60,547 nt of DNA from CAWGCA01 sp963820955 (GCA_963820955.1 CAWGCA010000021.1:1-60547), one strand, 5' to 3'. Positions 25,918 to 35,685 are shown, counted from the first letter of the stretch. Made by a program: numbers and translations. The notes: generated by a model not told the origin, from the letters alone.

Positions 25918-28503
25918 TCATTTGGCGACGATATTCACCAGCTTGTTAGGGACTACGATAATTTTTCGTACCGTTGCCTCTCCAATAAACTTACGGACGT
26001 TGGCATCGGACAGCGCCTGTTGTTCAATGCCTTCCCGGTCGCTGACAGCAGCGACCGGGATCTTGGCCCGTACCTTGCCGTTGACCTGCACTACATACTG
26101 GATGGTCTCCTGTACCAGCGCGGATTCGTCCGGTTGCGGCCACTGGGCATCCAGGATCTCATCTCCGTAATCCAGTTCACGCCACAACTGGTGGCTGACA
26201 TGGGGGGCGATCGGTGCGAGCAGGCGCAGAACTATGCCGAATCCTTCACGCAGCAGGGCATGGTGGGCTTTGCTCTCATCCAGTTTGTAGAGGGTGTTCA
26301 TGATCTTCATGGCGGCCGAGACCACGGTGTTGAACTGCTGGCGGTCGTAGTCAAAATTGGCCTGTTTCAGGGCCGCGTGGATCTCGCGGCGGGCCTCCTG
26401 CTGGGCGCCATTCAAGGTCTTGGGCTCCGCACAGTGGCCGTGCAGGGCCTGCCGCCGGTTCCAGGCCAGATTCCAAAGGCGCCGGACGAACCGATGAGCC
26501 CCCTCTACGCCTTCATCCGACCACTCCAGGGATTGATCCGGTGGCGACGTGAACATGGTGTAGAGGCGCACAGTATCGGCGCCGAAACGGTCCACCATCG
26601 ACTGGGGATCCACTCCGTTGTTCTTGGACTTGGACATTTTTTCAACACCACCGATTGCCACCGGTCGGCCATCCTTTTTCAGCGTAGCCTTGGTCACCGC
26701 ACCCTTGTCATCACGCTCCACATCCACATCGGTCGGATTGAACCAGGTGCTGCTGCCATCCGGTTCGGCACGATAATAGGTTTCCGCGATCACCATGCCC
26801 TGGGTCAACAGCCGGGCGAAGGGTTCGTTCGATTGGATCAATCCGGCGTCGCGCATCAGCTTGTGGTAGAAGCGGGCGTAGAGCAGGTGCAGGATGGCGT
26901 GCTCGATACCGCCGATGTAATGATCCACCGGCAGCCAGTAGTCGGCCCGCTGATCGAGCATGACCTCGCTGGCATCGGGACAGGCGTAGCGGGCGTAGTA
27001 CCAGGAGGACTCCATAAAGGTGTCGAAGGTATCTGTCTCGCGCTCCGCTGCCCCTCCGCAGTCGGGGCAAGTGGTCTGGTACCAGGACTGCATCTTTTTT
27101 ATGGGAGAGCCGCCGCTGGCATCGAATTCAACCTGCTCAGGCAGAACCACAGGCAGGTCCTTGAGTGGCACAGGCACTATGCCGCATTGCTCGCAATGGA
27201 TCATGGGGATAGGGGCGCCCCAGTAGCGCTGGCGGGAGACCCCCCAGTCCCGGAGGCGGAAATTGGTCTGTTTTTCACCACGACCCCGCTGGCAGAGCTG
27301 GTCGGCGATTGCCTCGAAGGCCTGTTCGGAGGTCAGGCCGTCGAAGGCGCCGGAATTGGTCAGTATCCCTTTTTCGGTATAGGCGGCCTGTTCGATGCCG
27401 CACTCGGACCCGTCCGCAGAGATGATCACCTGTTTGATAGGAACCTGGTATCTCTTGGCGAATTCCCAGTCGCGCTGGTCGTGTCCGGGGACCGCCATCA
27501 CCGCACCGGTGCCATAGCCCATCAGCACGAAATTGGCGGCGAAAATCGGCACCGGCTCACCGGTGATCGGGTGGAGCGCGTTGATACCCAGGCGCATGCC
27601 CCGTTTCTCCATGGTCTCGATGTCGGCCTCGGAGGTTCCGCCTCGGTTGCATTCATGGATAAAGGACTGCAGTTCGGCATTTTGTTCCGCCGCCTTCAGC
27701 GCCAGGGGATGCTCTGCCGCTACCGCCATATAAGTGACGCCCATCAGGGTGTCCGGGCGGGTGGTGTAGATGGTGAGTCGCTGTTCGGAACCCTCGATGC
27801 CGAAGTGCATCTGCACCCCCTCAGAACGGCCGATCCAGTTGCGCTGCATGGTGCGTACCTGATCAGGCCAATCTTCCAGATGGTCCAATTCTGCCAGCAG
27901 TTCCTCTGCGTAGGCGGTAATCTTGACGAACCATTGAGGGATCTCACGGCGTTCAACCAGGGCGCCCGAACGCCAGCCCCGGCCGTCGATCACCTGTTCG
28001 TTGGCCAGTACGGTCTGATCCACAGGATCCCAGTTGACCACAGCGTTTTGACGGTAGACCAGGCCCTTCTTGTACAATTCGGTGAACAGCCACTGTTCCC
28101 ATTTATAATAGTCCGGTCGGCAGGTGGCCAGCTCCCGGTCCCAATCGTAGCCAAATCCGAGCTGTCGGAGCTGCCCTTCCATGTATTCGATGTTCGAGTA
28201 GGTCCACTTGGCCGGCGGCATCTTATTCTTGATTGCCGCCCCCTCCGCCGGCAGGCCGAAGGCGTCCCAACCCATGGGCTGCAGCACATTTTTCCCCTGC
28301 ATCCGCTGGTAGCGGGAGACTACATCGCCGATGGTGTAGTTGCGGACATGGCCCATGTGCAGCTTGCCGCTGGGATAAGGAAACATGGAGAGGCAGTAGT
28401 ACTTCTCCCGGTCGGGATCTTCGGTTACCTTGAAGGTGCGGTTTTTTGTCCAGTGGGCCTGGGCATCGGCTTCTATTTCGGCCGCGTTGTAACTCTCTTG
28501 CAT
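25918..28503 (-). CDS. leuS: Leucyl-tRNA synthetase
   Basis: LeuS charges tRNA-Leu. The chosen start gives 861 residues, the expected length; a frame open 68 codons further upstream lacks family similarity. Class I motifs are HMGHVRN (HIGH) near residue 49 and KMSKSKNNG, with an editing (CP1) domain carrying TLMGVTYMAVAAEHPLA. The minus-strand start region is divergent from the zinc-ribbon gene at 28670, so the 166-base gap should hold promoters in both directions; a TATCCT box is present on the minus strand without a clear -35 match. Confidence 0.97.
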   Translation of the reverse strand: MQESYNAAEIEADAQAHWTKNRTFKVTEDPDREKYYCLSMFPYPSGKLHMGHVRNYTIGDVVSRYQRMQGKNVLQPMGWDAFGLPAEGAAIKNKMPPAKWTYSNIEYMEGQLRQLGFGYDWDRELATCRPDYYKWEQWLFTELYKKGLVYRQNAVVNWDPVDQTVLANEQVIDGRGWRSGALVERREIPQWFVKITAYAEELLAELDHLEDWPDQVRTMQRNWIGRSEGVQMHFGIEGSEQRLTIYTTRPDTLMGVTYMAVAAEHPLALKAAEQNAELQSFIHECNRGGTSEADIETMEKRGMRLGINALHPITGEPVPIFAANFVLMGYGTGAVMAVPGHDQRDWEFAKRYQVPIKQVIISADGSECGIEQAAYTEKGILTNSGAFDGLTSEQAFEAIADQLCQRGRGEKQTNFRLRDWGVSRQRYWGAPIPMIHCEQCGIVPVPLKDLPVVLPEQVEFDASGGSPIKKMQSWYQTTCPDCGGAAERETDTFDTFMESSWYYARYACPDASEVMLDQRADYWLPVDHYIGGIEHAILHLLYARFYHKLMRDAGLIQSNEPFARLLTQGMVIAETYYRAEPDGSSTWFNPTDVDVERDDKGAVTKATLKKDGRPVAIGGVEKMSKSKNNGVDPQSMVDRFGADTVRLYTMFTSPPDQSLEWSDEGVEGAHRFVRRLWNLAWNRRQALHGHCAEPKTLNGAQQEARREIHAALKQANFDYDRQQFNTVVSAAMKIMNTLYKLDESKAHHALLREGFGIVLRLLAPIAPHVSHQLWRELDYGDEILDAQWPQPDESALVQETIQYVVQVNGKVRAKIPVAAVSDREGIEQQALSDANVRKFIGEATVRKIIVVPNKLVNIVAK

Positions 28504-28669
28504 AATTGACTTCGGGTGGAAAACGGAATCGCCAGAGGATACCCCAGCTGACGGGATACATGAAGGACCGAAAGCGCGATTGATGCCCCTTGTGTTCCTG
28601 CCAGCTTGGTACAAACTTAGTCGTAGAGATGAGCCTTGTCCCGCAAATGGGTAGCAGAAGGAGTAAAAC

Positions 28670-29194
28670 ATGGAACCGGAAGAGAAACGTGATCCCATCA
28701 GTCGCATGTCGGACGCCTACGAGACGATGCTCGAGCGGGTGGATGAAATGCTGGAGAAGGCGGAAAAGAGCGCCATTCCAAGCCTGAGAAAATCGCTGGA
28801 GCAGGCGCGGGAAAAGGCCGTGGAGCTAAACGAATTGACTCGGGAGGAGGCGGAGAAGCTGTCGGATTATCTGGAGCGGGACATGAAGGATGCGGCACTG
28901 CGCCTGTCAGAAACGGGACAGGAGTTGCGCAACTGGTGGCGGTTCGACGTCAAGCTGGTCGAACAAAGATTGCTGGAGATGTTCGCGAGCGTGGCGGATA
29001 AGACCCGAGTGGAACTTGACCGGTTTGCCGAACAGGCCCGGGAGGCCTCTTTTTACCATACCGGCGAGGTCACTGGCCCGGGGACGCTGGTTTGTGCTGA
29101 ATGCGGTAAGGAGCTGCATTTTCACAAGGCGGGCCACATACCGCCCTGTCCCGGTTGCCGGGGTACAAGATACCGGCGTCAGAAGGCAGATTGA
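28670..29194 (+). CDS. ybeL: Zinc-ribbon protein, YbeL/DUF1451 family
   Basis: A 174-residue cytoplasmic protein. Residues 10-120 are highly charged and helical, with a heptad-like pattern suggesting coiled coil. The C-terminal zinc ribbon has two CxxC knuckles: CAEC near residue 144 and CPGC near residue 163, separated by the HFHKAGHIPP loop. Function is unknown. A good AGGAG ribosome site precedes the ATG. It is divergent from leuS and ends just before a bidirectional terminator. Confidence 0.9.
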   Translation: MEPEEKRDPISRMSDAYETMLERVDEMLEKAEKSAIPSLRKSLEQAREKAVELNELTREEAEKLSDYLERDMKDAALRLSETGQELRNWWRFDVKLVEQRLLEMFASVADKTRVELDRFAEQAREASFYHTGEVTGPGTLVCAECGKELHFHKAGHIPPCPGCRGTRYRRQKAD

Positions 29195-29205
29195 AGAGCA
29201 GCGTT

Positions 29206-29247
29206 CAGGCATCAAAAAACCCGCTGCGGCGGGTTTTTTGATGCCTG
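29206..29247. terminator. Bidirectional intrinsic terminator
   Basis: A perfect 19-bp inverted repeat with the 4-base loop TGCG. The stem contains AAAAAACCCGC on one arm and GCGGGTTTTTT on the other, so a T-run follows a GC-rich hairpin on both strands. It lies exactly between the convergent zinc-ribbon gene and rpmG and should stop transcription from both sides. Confidence 0.95.
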
Positions 29248-29263
29248 CTGGGAGCCGGGCAAG

Positions 29264-29419
29264 CTATTTGATCTTGGCTTCCTTGTACATCACATGCTTG
29301 CGGATTTTCGGATCAAATTTTTTGATCTCCATTTTCCCCGGCATGTTCCGTTTGTTCTTGGTCGTGGTGTAGAAGTGTCCGGTCCCAGCACTGGATACGA
29401 GTCTTATCTTGTCACGCAT
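29264..29419 (-). CDS. rpmG: 50S ribosomal protein L33
   Basis: A 51-residue L33, read MRDKIRLVSSAGTGHFYTTT at the start, then KNKRNMPGKMEIKKFDPK, and ending YKEAKIK. This is the short form without the CxxC zinc knuckles found in some bacteria. It is 13 bases after rpmB and ends 17 bases before the bidirectional terminator, forming the standard rpmB-rpmG operon. Confidence 0.98.
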   Translation of the reverse strand: MRDKIRLVSSAGTGHFYTTTKNKRNMPGKMEIKKFDPKIRKHVMYKEAKIK

Positions 29420-29432
29420 GGTCTAATCCTCC

Positions 29433-29669
29433 TCAGACCTTTTCACCGCGGGCACGCAGTTCAGACAGAACCTTGTCTATACCCTTTTTGTCAATGATAC
29501 GCATTCCGTTGGAGGAGACGCGCAACCGCACCCAGCGGCTCTCGTTCTCAACCCAGAAGCGATGATAATGCAGATTAGGCAGGAAGCGGCGCTTGGTCTT
29601 ATTGTGGGCATGGGATACGTTGTTTCCCGATACCGGGCGTTTGCCTGTTACCTGACATACTCTGGACAT
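29433..29669 (-). CDS. rpmB: 50S ribosomal protein L28
   Basis: A 78-residue L28 with the family start MSRVCQVTGKRPVSGNNVSH, NKTKRRFLPNLH and VRLRVSSNGMRIIDKKGID. It lies after radC and before rpmG on the minus strand, as in E. coli (radC-rpmB-rpmG). A good sigma-70 promoter precedes it, so it need not rely on read-through from radC. Confidence 0.98.
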   Translation of the reverse strand: MSRVCQVTGKRPVSGNNVSHAHNKTKRRFLPNLHYHRFWVENESRWVRLRVSSNGMRIIDKKGIDKVLSELRARGEKV

Positions 29670-29762
29670 TGCTGAATCCTCAAAAATCGTTTCGGCCGGA
29701 TACGGGTAGTGTCGACCGAAAAATCAATCACTCGCTCTTTTGGCGGCAGCGAAAGAGGCGGA

Positions 29763-29791
29763 TTTATAGCAGAATGGCCGGGTAGTTACAA
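29763..29791 (-). promoter_or_regulatory. Sigma-70 promoter for rpmB-rpmG
   Basis: On the minus strand, TTGTAA (-35) and TATAAA (-10) are 17 bases apart, in the 146-base gap between radC and rpmB, about 95 bases upstream of the rpmB start. Five of six bases match the -10 consensus. Confidence 0.65.
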
Positions 29792-29815
29792 CCTTTTTTG
29801 GCCTGGGAGCACCGA

Positions 29816-30490
29816 TTACATCAGACCTCGTTCCGCCAGTGAGGTTATCTCTCCGGCGCCGACCACGACATGGTCCAGGACCCGCACATCGATCAAAGAC
29901 AGGGCGTCCTTGAGGCGTTGGGTGATGCGCAGATCCGCCTGGCTCGGTTCGGCAACGCCTGACGGATGGTTGTGTGCCAGGATCAGGGCTGCAGCATTAT
30001 GCAATAATGCACGCCGAACTACCTCCCTGGGATGAACGTTGGCACCGTCGATGCTGCCCTGGAAAAGCTCCTCGTACTCGATCACCCGGTGACGATTATC
30101 CAGAAACAGGCAGGCGAACACCTCGTAGGGATAATCGGAGAGTCGGGTCTGGAGATATGCGCGGGTCTGATCCGGGCTGGTGAGCACATCCGTTCTTGCC
30201 AGACCCTCCCGCAGATGGCGTCTGGCCATCTCCAGCACGGCCTGGAGCTGTGCATATTTTGCTAACCCCAGTCCCCGACTGGCGCAGAACCGGTTTTGCT
30301 CGGCGGCCAGAAGATGACGCAGGCTGCCGTGCTCGGTGAGCAGGTCGCGGGCCAGATCCACCGCGCTCTTTCCTGGCACGCCGGTGCGCAGGAAGATGGC
30401 GAGAAGCTCCGCATCCGAGAGGGAGCCGGGGCCCCTGGAAAGTAGCTTTTCCCGCGGCCGTTCAGACGCAGGCCAGTCGGTAATGGCCAT
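29816..30490 (-). CDS. radC: JAMM/MPN-domain protein RadC
   Basis: A 224-residue RadC protein with a helix-hairpin-helix-like N-terminal half and a JAMM metalloprotease-fold C-terminus: HPREVVRRALLHNAAA, then the metal site HNHPSG with a following Asp. Despite its name, its repair role is doubtful. The chosen ATG has GGGAG upstream and gives the family length; ten extra residues would come from an earlier ATG. Confidence 0.95.
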   Translation of the reverse strand: MAITDWPASERPREKLLSRGPGSLSDAELLAIFLRTGVPGKSAVDLARDLLTEHGSLRHLLAAEQNRFCASRGLGLAKYAQLQAVLEMARRHLREGLARTDVLTSPDQTRAYLQTRLSDYPYEVFACLFLDNRHRVIEYEELFQGSIDGANVHPREVVRRALLHNAAALILAHNHPSGVAEPSQADLRITQRLKDALSLIDVRVLDHVVVGAGEITSLAERGLM

Positions 30491-30639
30491 GATTTGCTCC
30501 CTCGCTGGCCTGTGGTTCATCCCTGATTGTTGAGAAGATAGCGCATGAATCGCTCAAGGGCCAGAATCACGCTCCTTTTCGCCCGCCGGACATTCGGTTA
30601 CTCTTCGTCCCGGGAATGGTAATCGGGTAACCGGATCAG

Positions 30640-31860
30640 ATGTCTGAACTGATCGGAAAACGTCTGTTGCTTGGGGTGACGGGGGGTATAGCCGCATACA
30701 AGTCGGCCGAGTTGGTCCGGCTGTTGCTTAAGGCAGGTGCCGAGGTGCAGGTCGTGATGACCGCGGCGGCGGCGCAATTCATAACCCCATTGACCCTGCA
30801 GGCACTGTCAGGCCGGCCGGTACGCCAGGAGTTGTTTGATTCTGCCCATGAGGCGGCCATGGGTCATATCGAGCTGGCGCGCTGGGCGGATTTGGTGCTG
30901 GTGGCGCCGGCGAGCGGCGATTTCATCGCCCGCCTGGCTGCCGGGATGGCCGATGATCTGCTGTCGACCATCTGCCTGGCAAGCAGCGTGCCTGTTGTAC
31001 TGGCACCGGCTATGAATCATCAAATGTGGTCCAATCCCGCGACCCGGGACAATACCGCGCTCCTGGCGTGTCGTGGAATCCAGCTTTGGGGGCCGGCAGC
31101 GGGCGATCAGGCCTGCGGTGAGCAGGGTCCCGGGCGTATGCTGGAGCCCCAGGAATTATTGCGGTGCCTGGTCGAAAAACTGGTGACCGGGGACCTCAAG
31201 GGGGTGCGGGTGTTGCTTACCGCTGGTCCGACCAGGGAGCCGATCGACCCGGTCCGTTACCTCAGCAATCGAAGCTCCGGCAAGATGGGTTATGCCCTGG
31301 CCCGGGCCTTTGCAGCAAAGGGGGCGGAAGTGACCCTGGTCAGCGGACCGGTTCTGCTGCCTACCCCCGCCGGCGTTCGGCGTGTCGACATCGAAACCGC
31401 GCTGCAGATGGAGGCTGCGGTCATGGCGAGGGTGGAGGATTGCGATCTGTTCGTGGCCTGTGCGGCGGTGGCGGACTATCGGCCCCTGGCAGTTGCCCGG
31501 CAGAAGCTCAAGAAGCAGCGGGAGAGCATGGATATTAAGCTGACACGTAACCCCGATATCCTGACCGCGGTGGCGGCGCTGCCGCGACCACCGTTTACCC
31601 TGGGATTTGCTGCTGAAACCGAGCGACCTATCGAGCAGGCGGAGCAAAAGCGACGGGTTAAAGGGGTGAAAATCATGGCCGCCAATCTTGTAGGCGCTGC
31701 GGAGGGGGGTTTTGAAAGAGATGAGAATGCGCTGACACTGCTGTGGGAAGGAGGGAGGAGAAAGGAGCTGCCCATGATGCAGAAGGACCGCTTGGCAGAT
31801 GCGCTGGTGACGGAGATTGTGGAGATTTATGGAAAAGCAGATTCAACTGAAGATTCTTGA
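30640..31860 (+). CDS. coaBC: Phosphopantothenoylcysteine synthetase/decarboxylase
   Basis: CoaBC joins cysteine to 4'-phosphopantothenate and decarboxylates the product, two steps of coenzyme A synthesis. The N-terminal CoaC half has the FMN-binding GVTGGIAAYK motif, His76, the PAMN motif around Asn126 and catalytic Cys159. The C-terminal CoaB half begins near residue 187 with GVRVLLTAGPTREPIDPVRY. The 406-residue length is normal. The gene overlaps dut by 32 bases, the common coaBC-dut order. Confidence 0.97.
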   Translation: MSELIGKRLLLGVTGGIAAYKSAELVRLLLKAGAEVQVVMTAAAAQFITPLTLQALSGRPVRQELFDSAHEAAMGHIELARWADLVLVAPASGDFIARLAAGMADDLLSTICLASSVPVVLAPAMNHQMWSNPATRDNTALLACRGIQLWGPAAGDQACGEQGPGRMLEPQELLRCLVEKLVTGDLKGVRVLLTAGPTREPIDPVRYLSNRSSGKMGYALARAFAAKGAEVTLVSGPVLLPTPAGVRRVDIETALQMEAAVMARVEDCDLFVACAAVADYRPLAVARQKLKKQRESMDIKLTRNPDILTAVAALPRPPFTLGFAAETERPIEQAEQKRRVKGVKIMAANLVGAAEGGFERDENALTLLWEGGRRKELPMMQKDRLADALVTEIVEIYGKADSTEDS

Positions 31861-32287
31861 TCACCGTCTCGGCGATGAATTCCCTCTCCCCGGTTATGCC
31901 ACAGCCGGCGCGGCGGGGATGGACCTGCGGGCGATGCTCAATACCGCGCTGGAGCTGGCGCCGGGTGACACCCATCTGATTCCCTCGGGTATCGCGATTC
32001 ACATTGAGGATCCCCAACTGGCGGCTGTAATCCTGCCCCGTTCGGGACTGGGCCACAAACATGGGATTGTACTCGGTAATCTGGTTGGCCTGATCGACTC
32101 CGATTATCAGGGGCAACTGTTTGTTTCCTGCTGGAACCGAGGTCAGGATTCTTTTCGCATAGAGGTTGGCGAACGAATTGCACAACTGGTGATTCTGCCG
32201 GTGGTAAGAGCGAGCTTTGACGTGGTGGATGAGTTTGCCGAATCTCAGCGTGGAGAAGGAGGCTTCGGTCACTCCGGACGCCACTGA
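31829..32287 (+). CDS. dut: Deoxyuridine 5'-triphosphate nucleotidohydrolase
   Basis: dUTPase splits dUTP to dUMP, keeping uracil out of DNA. The 152-residue protein shows all five motifs: AGAAGMDLRA, PRSGLGHKHGI, GLIDSDYQGQL, GERIAQLVI and RGEGGFGHSG. It starts inside the end of coaBC. The start at the second ATG gives the family length; four residues precede it from an earlier ATG. Confidence 0.98.
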   Translation: MEKQIQLKILDHRLGDEFPLPGYATAGAAGMDLRAMLNTALELAPGDTHLIPSGIAIHIEDPQLAAVILPRSGLGHKHGIVLGNLVGLIDSDYQGQLFVSCWNRGQDSFRIEVGERIAQLVILPVVRASFDVVDEFAESQRGEGGFGHSGRH

Positions 32288-32333
32288 ACGCCAAAACAAC
32301 CTCGATCAGGGAGGCAATCGGGAACGAACCTGT

Positions 32334-34748
32334 ATGCGTATACTGAAAAAAAACGGCTCCCAGGGTGAGCTCAAGAAATCGACAAAGCGGCCCGCCGGCA
32401 TTGCCGGAATAGGCAATTTCGCCGTCACGACCGTCCTGATGGTCGCTGTCGTTCTGATGCTTTCCGGCGGCATAATCCACTACCGGTACCAGCAGGCGAT
32501 GCATGGTGCGGACGTCTTGCAGGCCAGGACCATGGCCGAAGGCGTTGCTGGTCGCCTGGCCGATCAAATCGCCCTCTACTCGTCCGTGATATCCCGATTT
32601 GCGGACGATCCTCGATTGGTTCAACTGCTCGCCGCTGAGCACTGGAAGGATCTGCAGCAATGGGAACAGAGGCTCTCCAACTTGTTGCCCAAGGCGCTGG
32701 CGGTAGGCATCTATCCTGTGGACTGGGATGGCGCGGGTCCTGACCCGAGGTTGTCTCTGAGTTTCGCCTCCCTGGAAATGCTGAAACAGGTCGAACGTCA
32801 GGGCGAGGCCACTGCTGCCGAGGTGCATAAGGTCGGTACAGACCAGCAACACATCGCGCTGGCGGCGCCAATCACCCAGTCGCTAGATGGCAAGGTGACA
32901 GGGGTGCTGTTGCTGGCACTTCCCTTTGAGCTCCTGGAACAGGCGATTCAGGGTAGCGGCGACGCCCCGGGTTTTATCGGGCTGCAGCAACTGAGCGCGT
33001 CGAAAGCCGTATCTCTGGTGACCTATCCGCGCCAGCAGACGCCGGCCGCGGATATGGATGGCGAGATCGCGGTCTCCGGCACCATCTGGCGGGCAGTCTA
33101 CTGGGGCAGCGCAGGCACCGCTGGCTGGAAGGGGCTCGCGATGTTGTTGCAGGTGCTGGGTGTGGCCCTCGCACTGATCGGTCTGCTGGTGTACCTGTTG
33201 TCTAAGCGGCTGGGGCGGGTGCTCAGTGAACGTTTCAGTCTGTCGCAGGCGGCCCTGCTGCAGGCCGAACGAGTAACAAAGGAGCAGGCTGGCGTCGCTT
33301 CCGAAGCGGTGGAGGCGACACCGCAGGCAGCGGTCCGGCCATCGCCTGCAGCGGAAGAATCGGTAGCGGTGAAACAGATCCCGCCGGAGAGCATATTTCG
33401 GGCCTACGATATTCGCGGGGTAGTTGGTGAAGCCTTGACCGAGGACGGAGTCTTCTCGATTGGGCAGGCGATCGGCACTGCTGCCTTTGCGCAGGAAGAA
33501 CAGACTGTCATTATTGGGCGTGATGCCCGTGAATCCAGCCGGAAACTGAGCGATGCCCTGGCTCGGGGACTGACCGCCAGCGGTCGCGATGTAGTGGATC
33601 TTGGAGAGGTGCCGACACCGGTTCTCTATTTTGCCACACACTTCCTCGGTGCCAGTTCAGGGGTCATCGTGACCGGAAGCCACAATCCCCCGGAATACAA
33701 TGGACTGAAAGTCGTGATCGGCCGCGAAACCCTGTCCCTGGAGCGGATTCAGGAACTGCGACGTCTTATACTGGAAGATGGCCTGCTGCAGGGTGAGGGC
33801 AGCGTACAGGAACTCGATCTGATAGCCGACTATATCGACCGCGTCAGCTCAGATGTGCAGCTGCTGCGGCCCCTGAAGTTGGTCGTGGATTGTGGTAATG
33901 GCGTCGCGTCGCTGGTCGCTCCGGCGTTGTTTCAGGCGCTTGGCTGTGAGGTGACAGCGCTGTTCTGCGAGCTGGACGGACGCTTTCCCAATCATCACCC
34001 GGATCCGGCTGATCCGGAGAACATGCAGGCACTGATCCAGGCGGTGAGAGAGCGCGGGGCGGACCTGGGGGTGGCCTTTGATGGAGATGGAGACCGGCTT
34101 GGGGTGGTGGATTCGAGTGGTAAGATCATCTGGCCGGACCGCTTGCTGATGCTGTTGGCCAGGGATGTCCTGTTGCGGCAACCCGGTGCAGATGTGATTT
34201 ACGACATCAAGTCGAGCCGGCATCTGGCAGGGGAGATACTGACCTACGGTGGTCGGCCCATCATGTGGAAGTCGGGCCACTCCCTGATCGAGGCCAAACT
34301 GAGGGAGACCGGCGCCCTGCTGGCGGGGGAGATGAGTGGCCACATCTTTTTCCGGGAGCGCTGGTATGGTTTCGACGATGCGCTATACTCCTGCGCCCGG
34401 CTGCTGGAGGTATTGTCGGCGGAAGTGCTCAGTTCGGCGGAGCTGTTCGCGCAATTGCCGGAAAGTGTCAGCACCCCAGAGCTCTACCTGGCCCTACCGG
34501 AAGAAGAGAGTGTTGCCCTGGTGCAGCGGTTTATCGATCAGGGGCAGTTTGCGGATGCAAAGCTGATCACTATCGATGGCATCAGGGTTGAATTTGTGGA
34601 TGGGTGGGGGCTGCTAAGATCCTCCAACACGACTCCGGCGATTATGTTCCGCTTCGAAGCGGACAGCACGGAGGCAATGGAGCGGATCCAGGGCGTGTTC
34701 CGTCAACAGTTGCTTGCGCTGGAGCCCAGCCTGGAACTGCCGTTTTGA
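32334..34748 (+). CDS. algC: Phosphomannomutase/phosphoglucomutase with membrane-anchored N-terminal domain
   Basis: AlgC interconverts mannose- or glucose-6-phosphate and the 1-phosphates, feeding exopolysaccharide and LPS synthesis. The C-terminal half is the mutase: active Ser449 in TGSHNPP, metal loop DGDGDR, sugar loop GEMSGH, and phosphate loop RSSNTTP. The N-terminal ~320 residues form an extra module with two membrane segments (about 24-46 and 268-290) around a periplasmic stretch, as in the long AlgC form of Pseudomonas. Start: 39 further codons are open upstream inside dut; the ATG used has GGAA eight bases before it. The gene lies between dut and argB, the same order as in Pseudomonas. 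Confidence 0.94.
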   Translation: MRILKKNGSQGELKKSTKRPAGIAGIGNFAVTTVLMVAVVLMLSGGIIHYRYQQAMHGADVLQARTMAEGVAGRLADQIALYSSVISRFADDPRLVQLLAAEHWKDLQQWEQRLSNLLPKALAVGIYPVDWDGAGPDPRLSLSFASLEMLKQVERQGEATAAEVHKVGTDQQHIALAAPITQSLDGKVTGVLLLALPFELLEQAIQGSGDAPGFIGLQQLSASKAVSLVTYPRQQTPAADMDGEIAVSGTIWRAVYWGSAGTAGWKGLAMLLQVLGVALALIGLLVYLLSKRLGRVLSERFSLSQAALLQAERVTKEQAGVASEAVEATPQAAVRPSPAAEESVAVKQIPPESIFRAYDIRGVVGEALTEDGVFSIGQAIGTAAFAQEEQTVIIGRDARESSRKLSDALARGLTASGRDVVDLGEVPTPVLYFATHFLGASSGVIVTGSHNPPEYNGLKVVIGRETLSLERIQELRRLILEDGLLQGEGSVQELDLIADYIDRVSSDVQLLRPLKLVVDCGNGVASLVAPALFQALGCEVTALFCELDGRFPNHHPDPADPENMQALIQAVRERGADLGVAFDGDGDRLGVVDSSGKIIWPDRLLMLLARDVLLRQPGADVIYDIKSSRHLAGEILTYGGRPIMWKSGHSLIEAKLRETGALLAGEMSGHIFFRERWYGFDDALYSCARLLEVLSAEVLSSAELFAQLPESVSTPELYLALPEEESVALVQRFIDQGQFADAKLITIDGIRVEFVDGWGLLRSSNTTPAIMFRFEADSTEAMERIQGVFRQQLLALEPSLELPF

Positions 34749-34788
34749 CCGCCTGCACGAACTCAAGTCAAGGAATCAAGAACAGGTT

Positions 34789-35685
34789 ATGAGTCTGACA
34801 CCCAAGGCGGCGCACAATGTTGCCCACGTGCTTACCGAATCCCTGCCCTATATTCAACGCTTTCGCGGCAGGACTATCGTCATCAAATATGGTGGCAACG
34901 CCATGACCGAGGAGGTATTGAAACGGGGTTTTGCCCGGGACGTGGTGTTGATGAAACTGGTCGGGATCAATCCTGTCGTGGTGCATGGTGGTGGACCCCA
35001 GATCGGTAATCTTCTGCAGCGGCTGGGTAAGCAGAGTGAGTTCGTGCAGGGGATGCGGGTCACTGACAGCGAGACCATGGACGTGGTGGAGATGGTGCTG
35101 GGCGGCCTGGTCAACAAGGAGATCGTCAATCTGATCAATCGCCATGGTGGGTCGGCAGTAGGACTTACCGGCAAGGATGGGGATCTGATACGCGCGCGTA
35201 AAATGGTGGTGAAAAGGCGTGGGCCGGAGATCGAGGTTCCGGAAATTATCGATGTCGGCCATGTTGGGGAGGTGGAGAGTATTGACGCCTCAGTAGTCGA
35301 TATGTTGGTGCGTGGCAATTTTATCCCCGTGATCGCCCCGATCGGGGTTGGGCGGGACGGTCGTTCTTACAATATCAATGCTGACCTGGTGGCGGGCAAG
35401 GTGGCAGAGGTGTTGCAGGCGGAAAAGCTGATCCTGCTCACCAATACCGAGGGATTGCTGGACGGTGACGGGAATCTGCTCACCGGCCTTACCACGGAAA
35501 GGGTGGATGAACTGATCGACGATGGCACCATCCATGGTGGTATGCTGCCTAAGATAACCTGCGCCCTGGACGCGGTTAAGGCGGGTGTCAATGCCTCTCA
35601 TATTATCGACGGACGGGTTGAACATGCAGTACTGCTCGAGCTTTTCACCGATGAAGGCGTCGGTACTTTGATTCGCCGCCGCTGA
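34789..35685 (+). CDS. argB: Acetylglutamate kinase
   Basis: ArgB phosphorylates N-acetylglutamate in arginine synthesis. The 298-residue protein has the amino-acid-kinase motifs IVIKYGGNAM and VVHGGGPQIG. An N-terminal helix (HNVAHVLTESLPYIQRF) precedes them; in this family that helix marks arginine-inhibited hexameric enzymes, so feedback control is likely. The internal ATG gives the usual start. Its stop overlaps the slmA start (TGATG). Confidence 0.97.
   Translation: MSLTPKAAHNVAHVLTESLPYIQRFRGRTIVIKYGGNAMTEEVLKRGFARDVVLMKLVGINPVVVHGGGPQIGNLLQRLGKQSEFVQGMRVTDSETMDVVEMVLGGLVNKEIVNLINRHGGSAVGLTGKDGDLIRARKMVVKRRGPEIEVPEIIDVGHVGEVESIDASVVDMLVRGNFIPVIAPIGVGRDGRSYNINADLVAGKVAEVLQAEKLILLTNTEGLLDGDGNLLTGLTTERVDELIDDGTIHGGMLPKITCALDAVKAGVNASHIIDGRVEHAVLLELFTDEGVGTLIRRR

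Noticed and set aside
25801..28509. A 902-codon open frame on the strand opposite leuS
   Set aside because: It mirrors leuS almost completely, has no recognisable domain, and leuS with HMGH and KMSKS motifs is beyond doubt. GC-rich third positions make antisense frames open.
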